From positions 35,790,401-35,854,400 of the forward strand of contig JAQMRL010000004.1 in assembly GCA_035578175.1 (NCBI GenBank): a DNA stretch of 64,000 nt, given 5' to 3'. This DNA is from Catonia carolina. Taxonomy: Eukaryota > Arthropoda > Insecta > Hemiptera > Achilidae. Below the pieces are notes generated by a model. It did not search any database and was not told where the DNA came from. It worked only from the letters and a program-made list of their open reading frames with translations. Every line of letters starts with the position of its first letter. Within the stretch, counting starts at the first letter, position 1. Of this stretch, positions 34,783 through 46,324 are shown piece by piece. Both the position numbers and the translations under genes were made by a program.

Positions 34783-37266
34783 GTGCATGCACCAACAAAT
34801 GACAAGAATAGGAGAGCAAAGGAAGAAGTGGAAAAATTTTGGGAAGAAATAGACCAACTGATTTCTGATATACCGAGTGACCACTGTAAAATAATGATGG
34901 AGGATTTTAATGCACAGATTGGGCCAGAACGTAGGTTTCGAGGTGTCACTGGTAAGTGGCCAGCGCACAAGAGGACTAACAAGAATGGTGAAAGATTGAT
35001 AAATCTCTGTCAGAATAATGGAATGGTACTGAACACAACAAGATTTAAGAGGCTGCCACACAAATTGAAAACATGGAAGTGTCCGAACACAAAGCTTGGA
35101 GAATTTCAGCTGGACCATGTAGCAATGGACAAATACTTCCATAGGCAAATATATAACGTAAAAGTCATCAGAGGAACAGACGTGGATTCAGACCATTACA
35201 TTTCAAAGATTAAAATTAAATTAACACCAAAGGGACAAGATAAAAAGACAGTAAGAAGTGAAAGAAGAAACTATGATGCACAGGGAATAATTGGCAATGG
35301 TAGGTACAAAGAATCCACACAGGAAATAAGTTCCATGGATGGACTGGTCGAGATTACAGACAAACTCAAAAAAGCTGCAGAACAGATTTGTCCACCCAAT
35401 AAAAGGAAGAAACATTTTTGGTGGAATGAGGACTGCGAAAAATTGATTGAACACCGGCACCAAGCGTGGCTCTACCACCAAACAAGAAAGGATGATGCTT
35501 CCTATAAACAACTGTTGGAAGCCAGAAAGGCAACAGCAAAGGGAATTAGAAGGATCAAGAGGGGGGCACAGGACGCCAGGCTGGAAGCAATAGAGGAAAA
35601 TTTTAGAAAACATAACTCGCGGGAATACTACAGGACCTTCAAGTCTCACATAAGGAAATACTCGCCACCAACATTAATGCTAAGGAATACAGAGGGAAGA
35701 GTGGCCCACAGCAACGTAGAAAATGCAGAGATCCTTGCAAAATATTTTGACCGACTTCTGAATTGTGAAGAACCAACAGACCAGCTGGAATTCCAAATAC
35801 CTGACAGAGACAAAACTCTTCCTGAAAACATAAACCCTCCAACTCTAGAAGAAGTGAAGGCGGCAATCAAAAGTTTGAAAAACTACAAGGCTTCGGGAGA
35901 AAATCAGCTGACAGGAGAACTGTGGAAGAATGCGGGAGAAAACGCCATCAAATCTCTGCATGAGACGTTAGTAGAAGTGTGGGAAACAGAAGAACTTCCA
36001 GAAATTTGGACTACAGCAATAATCCACCCATTACATAAGAAGGGTGATAGAACGGATCCAAATAATTATAGGGGAATTGCCTTGCTGGATGTAACGTACA
36101 AGATTTTCTCAAAAATCCTACTCTGGAGAATCCAAGACCAATTAGATCAGGAACTAGGGGAATATCAAGCAGGGTTCCGACCAGGAAGAAGCTGCCCCGA
36201 ACAAATCCACAACTTGAAGTCAATAATAGGATACCACAAAAAACGTGGGAAAGAGCTAATAATCACATTTGTTGATTTCAAGAAAGCCTATGATTGCATC
36301 CACAGGGAGTCTCTACTAAAAACACTAAAAGAGTTTGGACTTGCACAAAAATTAATAAACTTAATTGAAAAGACAATTTCGAACACAAAATCCAAAGTGA
36401 AATTCCGAGGAGAGACTTCACGGCCATTTGAGGTGATTACTGGACTAAGGCAGGGAGATGGCCTCTCGCCATTACTATTTAACTGCATCTTGGAAAAAAT
36501 TATTCGAGAATGGAAGAAGACCTGCAAATGCGTGAAAATTGGGACGAAAATCAAAGTGGGCTGCCTAGCCTTTGCCGACGACCTGGCAATTTTCTCCAAT
36601 GACTGGGAAAACGCAAAAGAACAGATAGAATCACTGCAGGCAATTGCAGCAGGAGTTGGTATGCGAATCTCCTTTGAGAAGACGGAAATAATGTCCACAA
36701 ATACAGAAACACCAAGATATCTGGAGGCAGCCAATCACAAAATTAGGATAGTTAAAAAATTTAAGTATTTGGGAGAGGTGATCACATATAATCTAAACGA
36801 AAAAATAAACATGGAATCAAGAGTTAACAAACTCAAGGGAGCTCAAAGACTGACATGGTCCACCTATAAGAGGAAGTCAATGTCCATAAAATCCAAATTG
36901 AGGCACTACAATACGGTCACGAAGTCTGTGGTAATGTATGCGTGTGAGACTTTGGGCAGGTTGAGGCACTGTGGGAAGATGGAGGACCTTAGAAAGACAG
37001 AGAGAAGAATCCTCAGAACAATAATAAACAAAAAGCACAGAGTAGACAATGAGTATAGGTTGTTGCCAAATTCGGTTCTATACAGGGAAAATGAGGAAAT
37101 TTCCGAGATAATGAGGAAGAGAAGAGTTGGGTTCTTTGGACATCTTAGGAGACTGCCAGAATCCAGATTTACCAGACAGGTACTGGATTTCTTTTTGAGG
37201 ACCAAAGTCAAGTACGCCTGGTTTGAGGAAGTTCAACAGGATCTGCAGGACCTGGATATCTCATAG
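34783..37266 (+). CDS. Endonuclease/reverse transcriptase (LINE ORF2), N-terminally truncated, early stop
   Basis: The frame is open from 34747. Codon 34783 is GTG, so no true start exists and the N-terminus is missing. Numbering from 34783: the end of an APE-type endonuclease has HAPTNDKN (2-9), DFNAQIG (41-47) and SDH (136-138). The usual Gly before DFNA is Glu here. The RT domain has HKKGDR (418-423), NNYRGIALL, GFRPGRSC, VDFKKAYD (497-504), GLRQGDGLSP (554-563) and the catalytic FADD box (597-600). A C-terminal region with RRILRTI and KRRVGFFGHLRRLP follows. The TAG at 37264-37266 looks premature: the same frame continues to another TAG at 37426-37428 with VEDRARVSQRMKNYWANKR, matched by the LINE fragment at 57.6 kb. 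It would nick DNA and copy its own RNA in the nucleus, but the truncation makes it inactive. The protein type resembles those often labelled 'craniofacial development protein 2-like' in arthropod annotations. Clade not assigned. Confidence 0.9.
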   Translation: MHAPTNDKNRRAKEEVEKFWEEIDQLISDIPSDHCKIMMEDFNAQIGPERRFRGVTGKWPAHKRTNKNGERLINLCQNNGMVLNTTRFKRLPHKLKTWKCPNTKLGEFQLDHVAMDKYFHRQIYNVKVIRGTDVDSDHYISKIKIKLTPKGQDKKTVRSERRNYDAQGIIGNGRYKESTQEISSMDGLVEITDKLKKAAEQICPPNKRKKHFWWNEDCEKLIEHRHQAWLYHQTRKDDASYKQLLEARKATAKGIRRIKRGAQDARLEAIEENFRKHNSREYYRTFKSHIRKYSPPTLMLRNTEGRVAHSNVENAEILAKYFDRLLNCEEPTDQLEFQIPDRDKTLPENINPPTLEEVKAAIKSLKNYKASGENQLTGELWKNAGENAIKSLHETLVEVWETEELPEIWTTAIIHPLHKKGDRTDPNNYRGIALLDVTYKIFSKILLWRIQDQLDQELGEYQAGFRPGRSCPEQIHNLKSIIGYHKKRGKELIITFVDFKKAYDCIHRESLLKTLKEFGLAQKLINLIEKTISNTKSKVKFRGETSRPFEVITGLRQGDGLSPLLFNCILEKIIREWKKTCKCVKIGTKIKVGCLAFADDLAIFSNDWENAKEQIESLQAIAAGVGMRISFEKTEIMSTNTETPRYLEAANHKIRIVKKFKYLGEVITYNLNEKINMESRVNKLKGAQRLTWSTYKRKSMSIKSKLRHYNTVTKSVVMYACETLGRLRHCGKMEDLRKTERRILRTIINKKHRVDNEYRLLPNSVLYRENEEISEIMRKRRVGFFGHLRRLPESRFTRQVLDFFLRTKVKYAWFEEVQQDLQDLDIS

Positions 37267-37468
37267 ACACAGTTTTTGAACAGAGAAGAAGGATATAAGA
37301 TCAAAAATCCAAACACGAAATTTCCAGAAGTACCTAAAAGGCAGACAAACAGGCATTGGACTGTGGAGGATAGGGCGAGAGTGTCGCAGAGGATGAAGAA
37401 CTACTGGGCAAATAAGAGGAATAACTAGGGATCTTCTATAAATCGATTAATTTTGCTCCAATGAGGGC

Positions 37469-37470
<2 letters not shown>

Positions 37471-37516
<46 letters not shown>
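37471..37516 (+). repeat. Poly(A) tail of the LINE
   Basis: 46 consecutive A residues ending the LINE insertion. Confidence 0.95.
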
Positions 37517-37517
<1 letters not shown>

Positions 37518-37724
37518 ACAAACCAACACAAATATTTAATTTTTTCGTTTTGTAGATTCTATAATTAAGGTCTTCAAACAAAACATACTGCTCTCCTGAT
37601 AATCACAAGTTTACATTTTAAAGCCTTTACATTTTAAAGCAGCTTTATTGCTGTTGACCTACAAAAAAATCATTATAAATTTCAAAATAACAAAAAATTT
37701 TCCGTACGGGCTTCTTTATTGAGA

Positions 37725-38112
37725 GTTGTTAAATATGTCAACAGCTGAAAAGCTGGTTTGAACCTCTAGAGGTTTTACTAAGAAAAAACGAGGGGGTTTA
37801 CTATTGCCTTCCTCAGTGAGTTGAAAGAGTATGATTATCAGCAAACCGGGCCCCCCTCCAAAAACACCCACTCTCCACCCTACAAAAATGACACCTTCAC
37901 TTCATTCACCACAGGGTCTAGCTGTACAGTGAAATTCATTACTCTCAGAGGAAATAACTCTGATTAGTGTCTTGTATACCTCGACCTCTTCTGTTCTAAA
38001 CTATTTCAGTCATATAATTGGCTGACTAGGTGATAAGAAACAGAATATTTTTTGTAGCCCCGGAACCAACAGATCGAGTGCAATTAATTTAGAACACCGC
38101 CCTTTATTATGT
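37725..38112 (+). repeat. B-repeat copy
   Basis: It begins GTTGTTAAATATGTCAACAG (degenerate at the start) and contains CTGGTTTGAACCTCTAGAGG, TTCACCACAGGGTCTAGCTG and TGATAAGAAACAGAATATTT. The end near CCTTTATTATGTATAATG is diverged from GTTATGGG. Confidence 0.75.
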
Positions 38113-40351
38113 ATAATGAATGAATTAATAAGTATTAAAAATTATTTTAAGTGATGAAGTCAAAAGTTCAGGGAAATGTCATATTTAAAATAAAGGTACG
38201 CACGTACTGTGTGACAAATATTAGTAATATTACATAGGAGAAACGTTCAAGGAAAGAACCAAATGAAAATCTAGGTCGCTGTTTATATTAAACAAGAGGG
38301 GGTCAAAGTATCATAGTATACAGAGAACTTTAAGCTAATTTGAAATCAACCATTCGACAAACTCAGCAAAGTAAGTATAACAGAAGTGAACAAAGTTGGC
38401 TCATTTACGAAAACAGAATTAGCGGGGCTCTTAACACATAAAATTTCAACAAACTTGTGGAAATTTTGTATGAGTTTAAGCCTTTACTAGACACACCAAA
38501 TATGAGTATACAATTACAGAAATTCACTACTACTACTTCTACTACATTTACAAAACCGTAAGTTGCAACAAAATGTACTAGTGTTTGAGAGGAAGCCAGT
38601 AGAAGACAGGTCTGGATGGAAGATATTTATTATTACACTGGGTAGGGTGTTACTTTAAATAAGAGGGAGGGTTTGTGACAGTTTAGAGAGAATGATAGGG
38701 TAAGAGGAGGGTTAGCAAATGGGGGTAATCTCGGGGGACGTGTCGCCATTTTGTTCCAGCTTTGTCAACTTATGAAACATAACCACAAACACTAGCAAGG
38801 CCTTGTCTCCTAACACTTTTCGCCTCGTTTCCTGTTATTGTAGAGCTTAACTAGCGTAACACCCACTCCTCCTATTTTTCGCTCTTTTCTTCTTAAAATG
38901 AATGAAATACATTTTTCCCTAACCCCAAAAATCTTATATTAGTCTACGATACATGCTTTCTATTGTATACGTTTATGAAATAAATTTCATTTCTTACATA
39001 TGAAATATGTTTTTTTCTTTTAAATAATTTATTTTGGTAAGCTTAAATGTTTGATTGTAATAACAAAAATGAACCGTACAACGTGTAAATAAAAGTCAAA
39101 CTTCGTTTTAAATTTTTTTAAATATATCCATTTAGGATATAATAAACAGAAATGTAATTTTTTTTTAAATACATGAATTAATATTAGTAACATAATTGTT
39201 AAGTCTATGTGTTTGCCAGTAAATTGCCGAAATCAAAATAGCGATTTGTCTTGTTAAATTAATGACTTTTTTTACTAACGCGCGTACAAGCCGCGATGCG
39301 GTGTTTTGAGCCTTACACGTGGCAAATGTTTAAGAAAGGACGGAGTATAATCATTGAATGTTTATCAAATCATTGGTTTAAAATATTTAAGAGGGTGTGC
39401 GTGATTGGAAAAATTTGAATAAAACAGTTTCAGTGAAGGTTACTGGGGAGACGCTAGTTTTTGACTAGAAGCATAGACACGGTATGATCAACGGGTGAAC
39501 TGGAAGGTTTAGGGACAACCTCGAAGAGTCAAAATATATAAAGTGTGTTTAACGTTATGTCGAAAATATCTAGTAATTTAATAATAATAATAATAATAAT
39601 AATAAAAAGTGAAAAATACAACTTCGTTAATAATATATCTTCATTAAGTTTAATAGATAATTAACATCATAATACAGATAGAAGACAATATCGATACGTT
39701 GGAGGTACCATCTTCACCAAAATAGGAAACCATCAGGATAAAAAATTCATCTAAAAGTCATGACAAGGTAATAATTTTGGTTATAAACGGTATCGTAATA
39801 ATATTAAATTTAGAGTCATTAAAATGTAATTTCAAATACATAGGTACATTAGATAGGCCTATAGCTTTTTAAATTTGTTTAACTCAAAATCTTTTATATT
39901 TTTTAGATAAAATTAAAGTCATGTTTCATAATTTTTTTTGTTTTATTTTACACAAAAACCTTCTTAACTTCAGCTATTTTTTCCAGAACCTACGGCTGAT
40001 GGATAAAGATCTTGAAAACAAATTCGTAATTACATTTCATTTTATATTATTTTTTTTTCTATGTCCATATTTTAACACTTTTTTATACAACAAGGACATT
40101 ATAAATATGTTTGATGTTTCTACTATATTCCTAAAATTTAACAAATCATTAGTAAAACAGTATGTTTGTAAATTATTTGAAAGGTACACAATTCCTATCA
40201 TATCGATGAAATTGCTAAGACGCCCGTAATTTCCAAAACCCAACGATTTTAGTCAAAATTATTACAAACAGTTAAAAATACTCCCTTTTACGTGACTAAT
40301 GACTCATTGCTCAATAACCTCAAAATCCTGTTCGTAAACAAATTATTTCAT
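38113..40351. other. AT-rich stretch with an AAT microsatellite
   Basis: 38600-38900 is slightly richer in G+C but unrecognised. A 102-codon frame at 39921-40229 is Phe/Leu/Asn-rich AT-driven sequence without motifs and is treated as chance. Confidence 0.45.
39579..39605. repeat. (AAT)n microsatellite
   Basis: About nine consecutive AAT/ATA units. Confidence 0.9.
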
Positions 40352-40550
40352 TTAATTTCAGATTTACAGAAGATTCTGTAAATCTATTCCTACTACACCT
40401 ACCTGTAAATCCCACAGACGTCTACGCAGACAATGGAGTAGGGATATTATTTTGGAATAAGTAATTTCCTATAGTGCACAAAATTATATAAACCATTTAC
40501 AGAAAATTTACAGCTGGGGACCATTGTTGAGTGGTGATTTCCTCTAAGTC
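40352..40550 (-). repeat. Dispersed repeat, copy 2 of 2
   Basis: The reverse complement matches 1057-1280 (see that entry). The shared blocks include ATCACCACTCAAC, CCCCAGCTG, AAATGGTTTA, GGAAATTACTT and CTACTCCAT. Confidence 0.55.
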
Positions 40551-40928
40551 TTAATTACCGTCTTATCATTTCATAATCACCTCGTTCACTCGTTGTATTA
40601 TAAAAAATTGTTAATTTTACTAATACAGTAAAAAAACGGAATATAATCTGTTTAGTTTCAATTTTCACAACTCTGATTACAGGCAGTAAAACAGATAAGT
40701 GTTGCTTGATACGATACGAGGAGGGTCAATAATTAACCCTAAAATCTATACCTTATAAAATTTCTGGTTTCATAATTGTTTGAGTGTCTTCATTTTTTCC
40801 TGATTCTAATATTGGTTTACTTGTAAAAATTTTGAATAAAATAGATAGTGTTTCCAGTCTGATTATCCTTCCTTTGTATTATTATATCGTAATTTTTAAT
40901 AATCCGCCCGAGATATTTAAATAATAAT
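40551..40928. other. AT-rich stretch, nothing recognised
   Basis: No gene, RNA or shared repeat was recognised. Confidence 0.5.
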
Positions 40929-41276
40929 TGTACTCAATCTGAGCTACAAAAAGTAGTACTGTTTCGTATCACATGGTCAGCCAATTAAATGACTGAATAA
41001 TTTAGGCATAGAAGAGGTAGAGATGTAATATACTAATCAAAGTTATTTCCGTTGAAAGTAAAGAATTTCATTTTACAGCAAGACTCTATGGTGAATGGAG
41101 TGAAAATGTACTTTGCAGGGTGGAAAATAAATGGCTTTCAGAGGGCCTGGCATGCTGATAAGCATATTGTTAAACTCAGTGAGGAAAGTATTGGTAAACC
41201 ATTTCACTCTTCTGTTTACTTAGTAAAACCTCTAGAGATTCAAACCAGTCTTTCGGCTGATGATTTAAACAAGAAA
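40929..41276 (-). repeat. B-repeat copy
   Basis: It contains CATGGTCAGCCAATTAAATG, the CTATGGTGAATGGAGTGAAA block, CAGAGGGCCTGGCATGCTGA and CTAGAGATTCAAACCAGTCT. The GTTATGGG end is truncated. It lies about 130 bp from the next B-repeat in the same orientation. Confidence 0.75.
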
Positions 41277-41408
41277 AGCATATTTAAATTTATTTATCTA
41301 CTGAGCATATTTTATGTAAAATATAACAAAGTACCATTAAAATAATAGCCAATATTATTTTAACTCTAAAATGCAATTAATTATTTAATAATATATATAT
41401 ATTAAATT

Positions 41409-41782
41409 CGGGCAGGTGGAGTATTAATTTAATTGCACTCAATCTGCTGGTTCCAGGGCTACAAAAAAGTTCTGTTTCTTAGCACATAGTCAGCCAATTA
41501 TACGACAACTAAATTTTAAGAACACTAGAAGTAGAGGTGTAAATGACACTAATAAGAGTTATCTTTTCTGAGAGTAATGAATTTCACTATACAGCCAGTC
41601 CCTGTGGTGAATGAAGTGAATGTGTCGTTTTTAGAATGGAAAGTGGGTGCTTTTCGGAGGGCCTGGCATCCTGATAAACATACTCTTTTAACTCGGTGAG
41701 GGTGGCATCTGTAAACAACCTCAATCCTCGTTTTTACTTAGTAAACCTCTAGAAGCCTTTCGGCTGTTGACCTATACAACAC
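41409..41782 (-). repeat. B-repeat with 10-bp target duplication
   Basis: It is flanked by ATATTAAATT at 41399-41408 and 41783-41792. It has the complete family order from GGGCAGGTGGAGT to CTGTTGACCTATACAACAC. Compared with the consensus it has lost part of the AGGTTCAAACCAG stretch. Confidence 0.85.
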
Positions 41783-41792
41783 ATATTAAATT

Positions 41793-42847
41793 AATGAACT
41801 AAAATATAGCCCAGGAATTTAAACTGAATTGTAAAAAATCGTTGTATGAAGTCAATTTTTGAAATTTTAGTGTATGCTTGAAAAGATTCGGTCAGTCGTG
41901 GATTACTGTATCACTTTTACCATAACAAACAAAAACTATTTCATATGGTATTCCATTTCTTTTTTGTTTTTATTTTTTGCTTTTTTATTTCTCTTTGCCG
42001 ATAACGTTTTCTTTCCACATTATTTGATATGCACATACTGATACTGGTCAATAACAAGAAAGCATATCATCTCATTTTATGTAGTTTTACCCTTGAACAA
42101 TTTCTTTTCCAAATAATATACAAACGTTTTATTTTTATTTATTGACATCAAAAGTTTAAAGAACAAAATTTATACATATACATTTTATTTTAATATTTTG
42201 TTCACAAGGAAAAACCATCTAAATATTTATAACTTTTGTTTAAAATACAACATTAGTAAAAGAGTGCTTAAAAAACTGGAAAAACTACAGATGTTGAATT
42301 GCCGAGATGTGAGTGGATTTAAAGACAATGTTTGTTTAAAAGGATGATCTTTACAAAAAGAAAATGTTTGTTGAGACAATATAGCTTAGTGTTAAAGCGA
42401 AATAAAAAAAATAAAAACAAATACACTTAGTCTTCTCGTAAACCAATATAAGTTTTTTGTTTTTTTTTATCATGAATTTTTGGTTGAATAAAATTCTAAA
42501 TTATTGTCTTAGATTAATTCTTGAAAGTCATACCAAAGTCAGCGATATAACCAAATTTAGTTCAGTGTTTATTGTTATCTAGAAGTAGAAATAGATAATA
42601 AGAAACCTTAAAATAGAGTGTTTAGAAGATTTTAAAAAAATTCTGCTTCAATAACTTCCAAATTAGTTTACTATCGCTAATCTTTATTATCATAATTAAC
42701 ATCGCTTTTTGTCTACATGAAGCAACTGCTTGTAAGTCAAACGATTTTACTTCCTGTAAGATACACGAGTTGTAAACAAAATGTACAGTGAAAAATTTTA
42801 ATATGAAAATTATAAAAAATGCAGTTAACAATAAATTTGAATTAATC
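41793..42847. other. AT-rich stretch, nothing recognised
   Basis: No gene, RNA or shared repeat was recognised. Confidence 0.5.
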
Positions 42848-43500
42848 TCCTTCAAGTACTTTCCTTGTCTAGCGATGCATTTATCCCAACATTAATTCCA
42901 TGATTAGAAGCATTTCCGGAAAGATTTTACAAGAAGGTCTTCAAATGCTGTCGTGACCCTGTCAATAAAGAAAATGGTGTCAAAGATTTTCCTTTCAGCA
43001 CGGTTTTTATTTTTAGGAAGAGCCTAAAATCGTATGGTGCTAAATCCGGAGAGTAAGGTGGATGTGGATAAACAAGAATATTTTTCGGCCAAAAAGTCAT
43101 AGATCAGAATCGAGGTGTGCCACGAAGCGATTTTCCTTCTGTTCGCCTATCAAAAATCTGGGAACAGATTTCGCACTCATTTGTCTCATTTGGAAATGAT
43201 CGATTAAAATAATTTAAAGGGGGCTCGTACGAGATGTTTAGTCCTTTGGTAAGCTTTTAAATAGTCATTCACCTATTTAAACGAACCCGTTTAGCCATTT
43301 TTTTGCAGCTTTTCATCTGGATTTTGAGGGCAAACAATGTTTCGACCGCTGATAGTCTTCAATCGACTCATTTCCACTTTTAATTCGTTTATACTACTTG
43401 TGAACTGTCTTAATAGCATTATCGCCACACACTAATTTTTTTAATTACATTTCATGAAGTTACTTTGATAATTTTTGCAACTTTTTTGCCTCTTCTTATT
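42848..43500 (-). pseudogene. mariner-family transposase remnant
   Basis: Minus-strand frames give, N to C: HTH-region text (VHKWYKRIKSGNESIEDYQ), then DHFQMRQMSAKSVPRFL and EQKENR, then a jump to LFGRKIFLF and VYPHPPYSPDLAPYDFRLF, and a C-terminal part with WDKCIARQGKYL. Cut-and-paste mariner transposases carry three catalytic Asp. The Asp in APYDF is the third, while the region that holds the first two is missing between EQKENR and LFGRK. The remnant is thus internally deleted, and it also has stops and frameshifts. I could not define terminal inverted repeats. Confidence 0.75.
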
Positions 43501-43696
43501 TAAAATTTATTATTTGTTATTACAATATCATAACAATTTCAAAATATGACGCTAAGGTTACAAAACTCAAATTACTTGCTGGAGCTTGCAGCTATCACTA
43601 CAGTCCTAAAATTGGCCAAAATGATTCCTTGAGGCAAAGGCATTTTAACCGTCTGTGCTGTGTACCTGGTATCGCCCAAGCGTAAATGTTTTGTAT

Positions 43697-44250
43697 TGTC
43701 GTCTACTGCCCTACCATTATTAGTGACTGCAGATGGTCCCAGTATCTGCCTGCCACGCGGAGCGCTACAGACGCGCAGAGCCAGCATTGCCTCCACTCCA
43801 CCTTGAAGTGGACTCACCTGAGGTGGATTAAAGCGGCAGCACCGGCTTGCGAGACACACATTCCAGTCAACTCTCAACCAGAGAAGAACAAGAAAGAAGA
43901 GCTCCAGACCAAAGAAGAAGAGCTTAGCCGAGACTAGACGCACGATCCCTGGTCTACGCTACCGGTGGCGGACGCTACATTCCCGCACCGGTCAGCTTTC
44001 GCCGACCCGGAGAGAACCGCCTCGGCGGTGCTATTGGCAGACAGTCTACGCCGATCCGACACTGCGGGGCTCTGGAGGCTACCACTGTTACGCTGCAGTG
44101 GGGACCCAACTGCCGCTGAGGGAAGGCTAGGCCTGAACCCGGCAGCCAAGCCGTGACTCTTCGCCGCTTCCGACCACCAACAACGGCCCTTTCCAGGGTC
44201 ACCAAACTAACAAACAAGGTTTTGCCACGTGTCGTCGGCCCCGGTCGGCT
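43697..44250 (+). mobile_element. Solo LTR, GC-rich family (copy 2)
   Basis: It aligns with 15857-16479 along nearly its full length: TGTC start, CCCAGTATCTGCCTGCC, TCAACTCTCAACCAGAGAAG, CCCTGGTCTACGCTACCGGT, CCAACTGCCGCTGAGGGAAG and CCCCGGTCGGC. It lacks about 65 bp present in copy 1 between two GCCAC-containing direct repeats, which removes the AATAAA. Its 3' terminus (GTCGGCTATG) is degraded and no target duplication is visible. Frames inside it are repeat byproducts. Confidence 0.75.
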
Positions 44251-45833
44251 ATGAAAATATGAAAGGGTTGTCATGTAATTCAAATTTGTTGTGCATCGTC
44301 TTGCATACTTTTTTCACGACGTTTACGCGTGTAACCATTGTTTCTATAGCTTCTCTCCCTCCTTCCAATAGCCAAAGGTTACTGTTTTTTATAAATTATG
44401 ATGCCTGGTATATTAAACAGTTATAAACGTATGAACATTAATTAATGGTGTTAAACGGTAATAATACGTTACACAGTATCTATTCTTGGGAAACAAAATA
44501 ATATTATTTACTATTATTATAATTATAAATAATTTTTATCTATATTAACATATCAACACCGAAAACGTACAGCAGCGGATTAATTTATTTAATAATATAT
44601 TTTATGATCCATACTGCATATCCGTACACATCCGTACGCATTCGTCTAAAAAAAGGACCTGCTTGTTTAACAATTAATTCTTGTTACATTACTAAAATCA
44701 TTGAAGAATTTTCTCGGTTACAAATATGATACTATTTATAAATACTTGTAAGCTTAATGAAAAAATGAATTTATGTTCCAACCAATCAGAGAAACTATGT
44801 GGTTTGAAACCACTGACTGAAATTGTTTTTTATTTGAGAGAAAATTAACTAGTTGTAAAGAAGAGCACCTCAAAGAAACACCTTTCTTTGTTACAATTAA
44901 ACGAATACACTAACACACCTATTTAAAATGAAAAGCTATTTAATAAATTAGTAAAAAAAACATTTAAATTTTTTAGTTAAAAGTATCGTTATAATAATAA
45001 ACATTTTCTACAACTGCGACAGCTACGCTATCTAGGGATCAGTTAAGTTACCACTACCATTATTCTCTCTTTAACAAAACTCAACCCACCCTATCTTACT
45101 CATGTTTTCTTCTACTTCTTCTTCCTTTTTAACAGCCTCCAGCTAACTTTTTTAATTAAGCCCCCTTTTAGTAGTATATAGCACAGACAGCCTATTTAGA
45201 GTTGGCAGAAACGAATCAGTCCAAGTGTGAAAGATAAACTAAAGAAAGTCCCAAGAAAACCCCTATTTAAACTCTTAAAAACATGTCAAATTCTACCTAC
45301 CTTATTCTATTTAAAGAGAAATTCACAGACATGGTTTATTATAATTTTATAAAAAAGTAAAATAAAAAAGATTTTGTGAATTTTAACATTTCATGAGACT
45401 CATAATGATGACATAATATGAATTACTCCTTTATTTTCATATATGAGAATAGTACCATTCTATTTTATGCAGAGGTTGTTGAAAGTTGTTTTAAGTTAAG
45501 AATCTCAAGAAATGAATGCGACATAGAAAACAAATCTAATTTAAATGAATAATGCTGGACTTTAACAATGTAGGATAAAAACGGAATGAATGGGTTACCC
45601 GCCTTTTTTTGTTTTCCTCCCAGTTACCACACGGAGAAGTAAAACTTTTGTCCAGAAGGTTGAAAATTAACGTCTTTTCTAACATTAAATTTTACTTTTA
45701 AAACTTTATCTAACTTTATAATATACTACTTTTACATTATTATATGTATATAATTTTAAAAATTGTAAAAAGATTTTGATAAAGTTTCCATTATAATAAA
45801 TCAAAATTATTTTTGAGTTTCTCGTTCCTGAAA
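44251..45833. other. AT-rich stretch, nothing recognised
   Basis: A pyrimidine-rich patch at 45100-45170 stands out by composition only. Confidence 0.5.
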
Positions 45834-46249
45834 TCTATACTAATATTATATAGACAAAATGTTTTTTTTGTACAAACTAATTTAAAAAACTACCCAAGGA
45901 CTTTTATGAAATATTTAAAGCATATTCGTATTTATATTTACAGCAACATTTTTTTTTTAATTTTCAAAAATTATAACCTTAAGGACCCTAATGAAGATTT
46001 TCATAAATATATGTATATTTGTGTCTGTGTGTGTACGCGAGAGTAGGTATTCCTGTTGAAGTAGATGAAGGGTTTGATGAAGTTGAGAAACGTACGTGGG
46101 GAAAATTATCAAAACGTCATATTTATGTGTGTGTGTGTGTGTGTGCGCGCGCGCGTGCGTGCGCGCGCGTGTGTGTGTGTGTGTGTGAGTGTGTGCATAC
46201 TTATTGTTGAAGTTGATAGTTAAAAGGGAAGATGAGTGAATTTATCAAA

Positions 46250-46324
<75 letters not shown>

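Larger units (their letters stand above)
34738..37516 (+). mobile_element. 5'-truncated non-LTR retrotransposon (LINE) insertion
   Basis: The insertion ends in an uninterrupted 46-nt A tract (37471-37516) and is flanked by AAAACACAAACC at 34726-34737 and 37513-37524. The last eight bases, CACAAACC, are the part not confounded by the tail. A long poly(A), a matched target duplication and a 5' truncation inside the endonuclease are the signature of target-primed reverse transcription. The 5' junction falls between TAC-TAG-TAG codons and in-frame LINE sequence. The intact tail suggests a fairly recent insertion. It lies in no other element. Confidence 0.9.

Noticed and set aside
34717..37211. 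Minus-strand frames of 70-148 codons opposite the LINE
   Set aside because: They are antisense shadows of the 827-codon frame, with no motifs of their own.
39921..40229. 102-codon plus-strand frame as a gene
   Set aside because: Composition is dominated by Phe, Leu, Asn, Ile and Lys from AT-rich DNA, without motif, signal or neighbour support.
43572..44283. Frames of 63-123 codons similar to those at 16 kb
   Set aside because: They are the second copy of the same LTR; similarity is at the DNA level and runs through non-coding parts.
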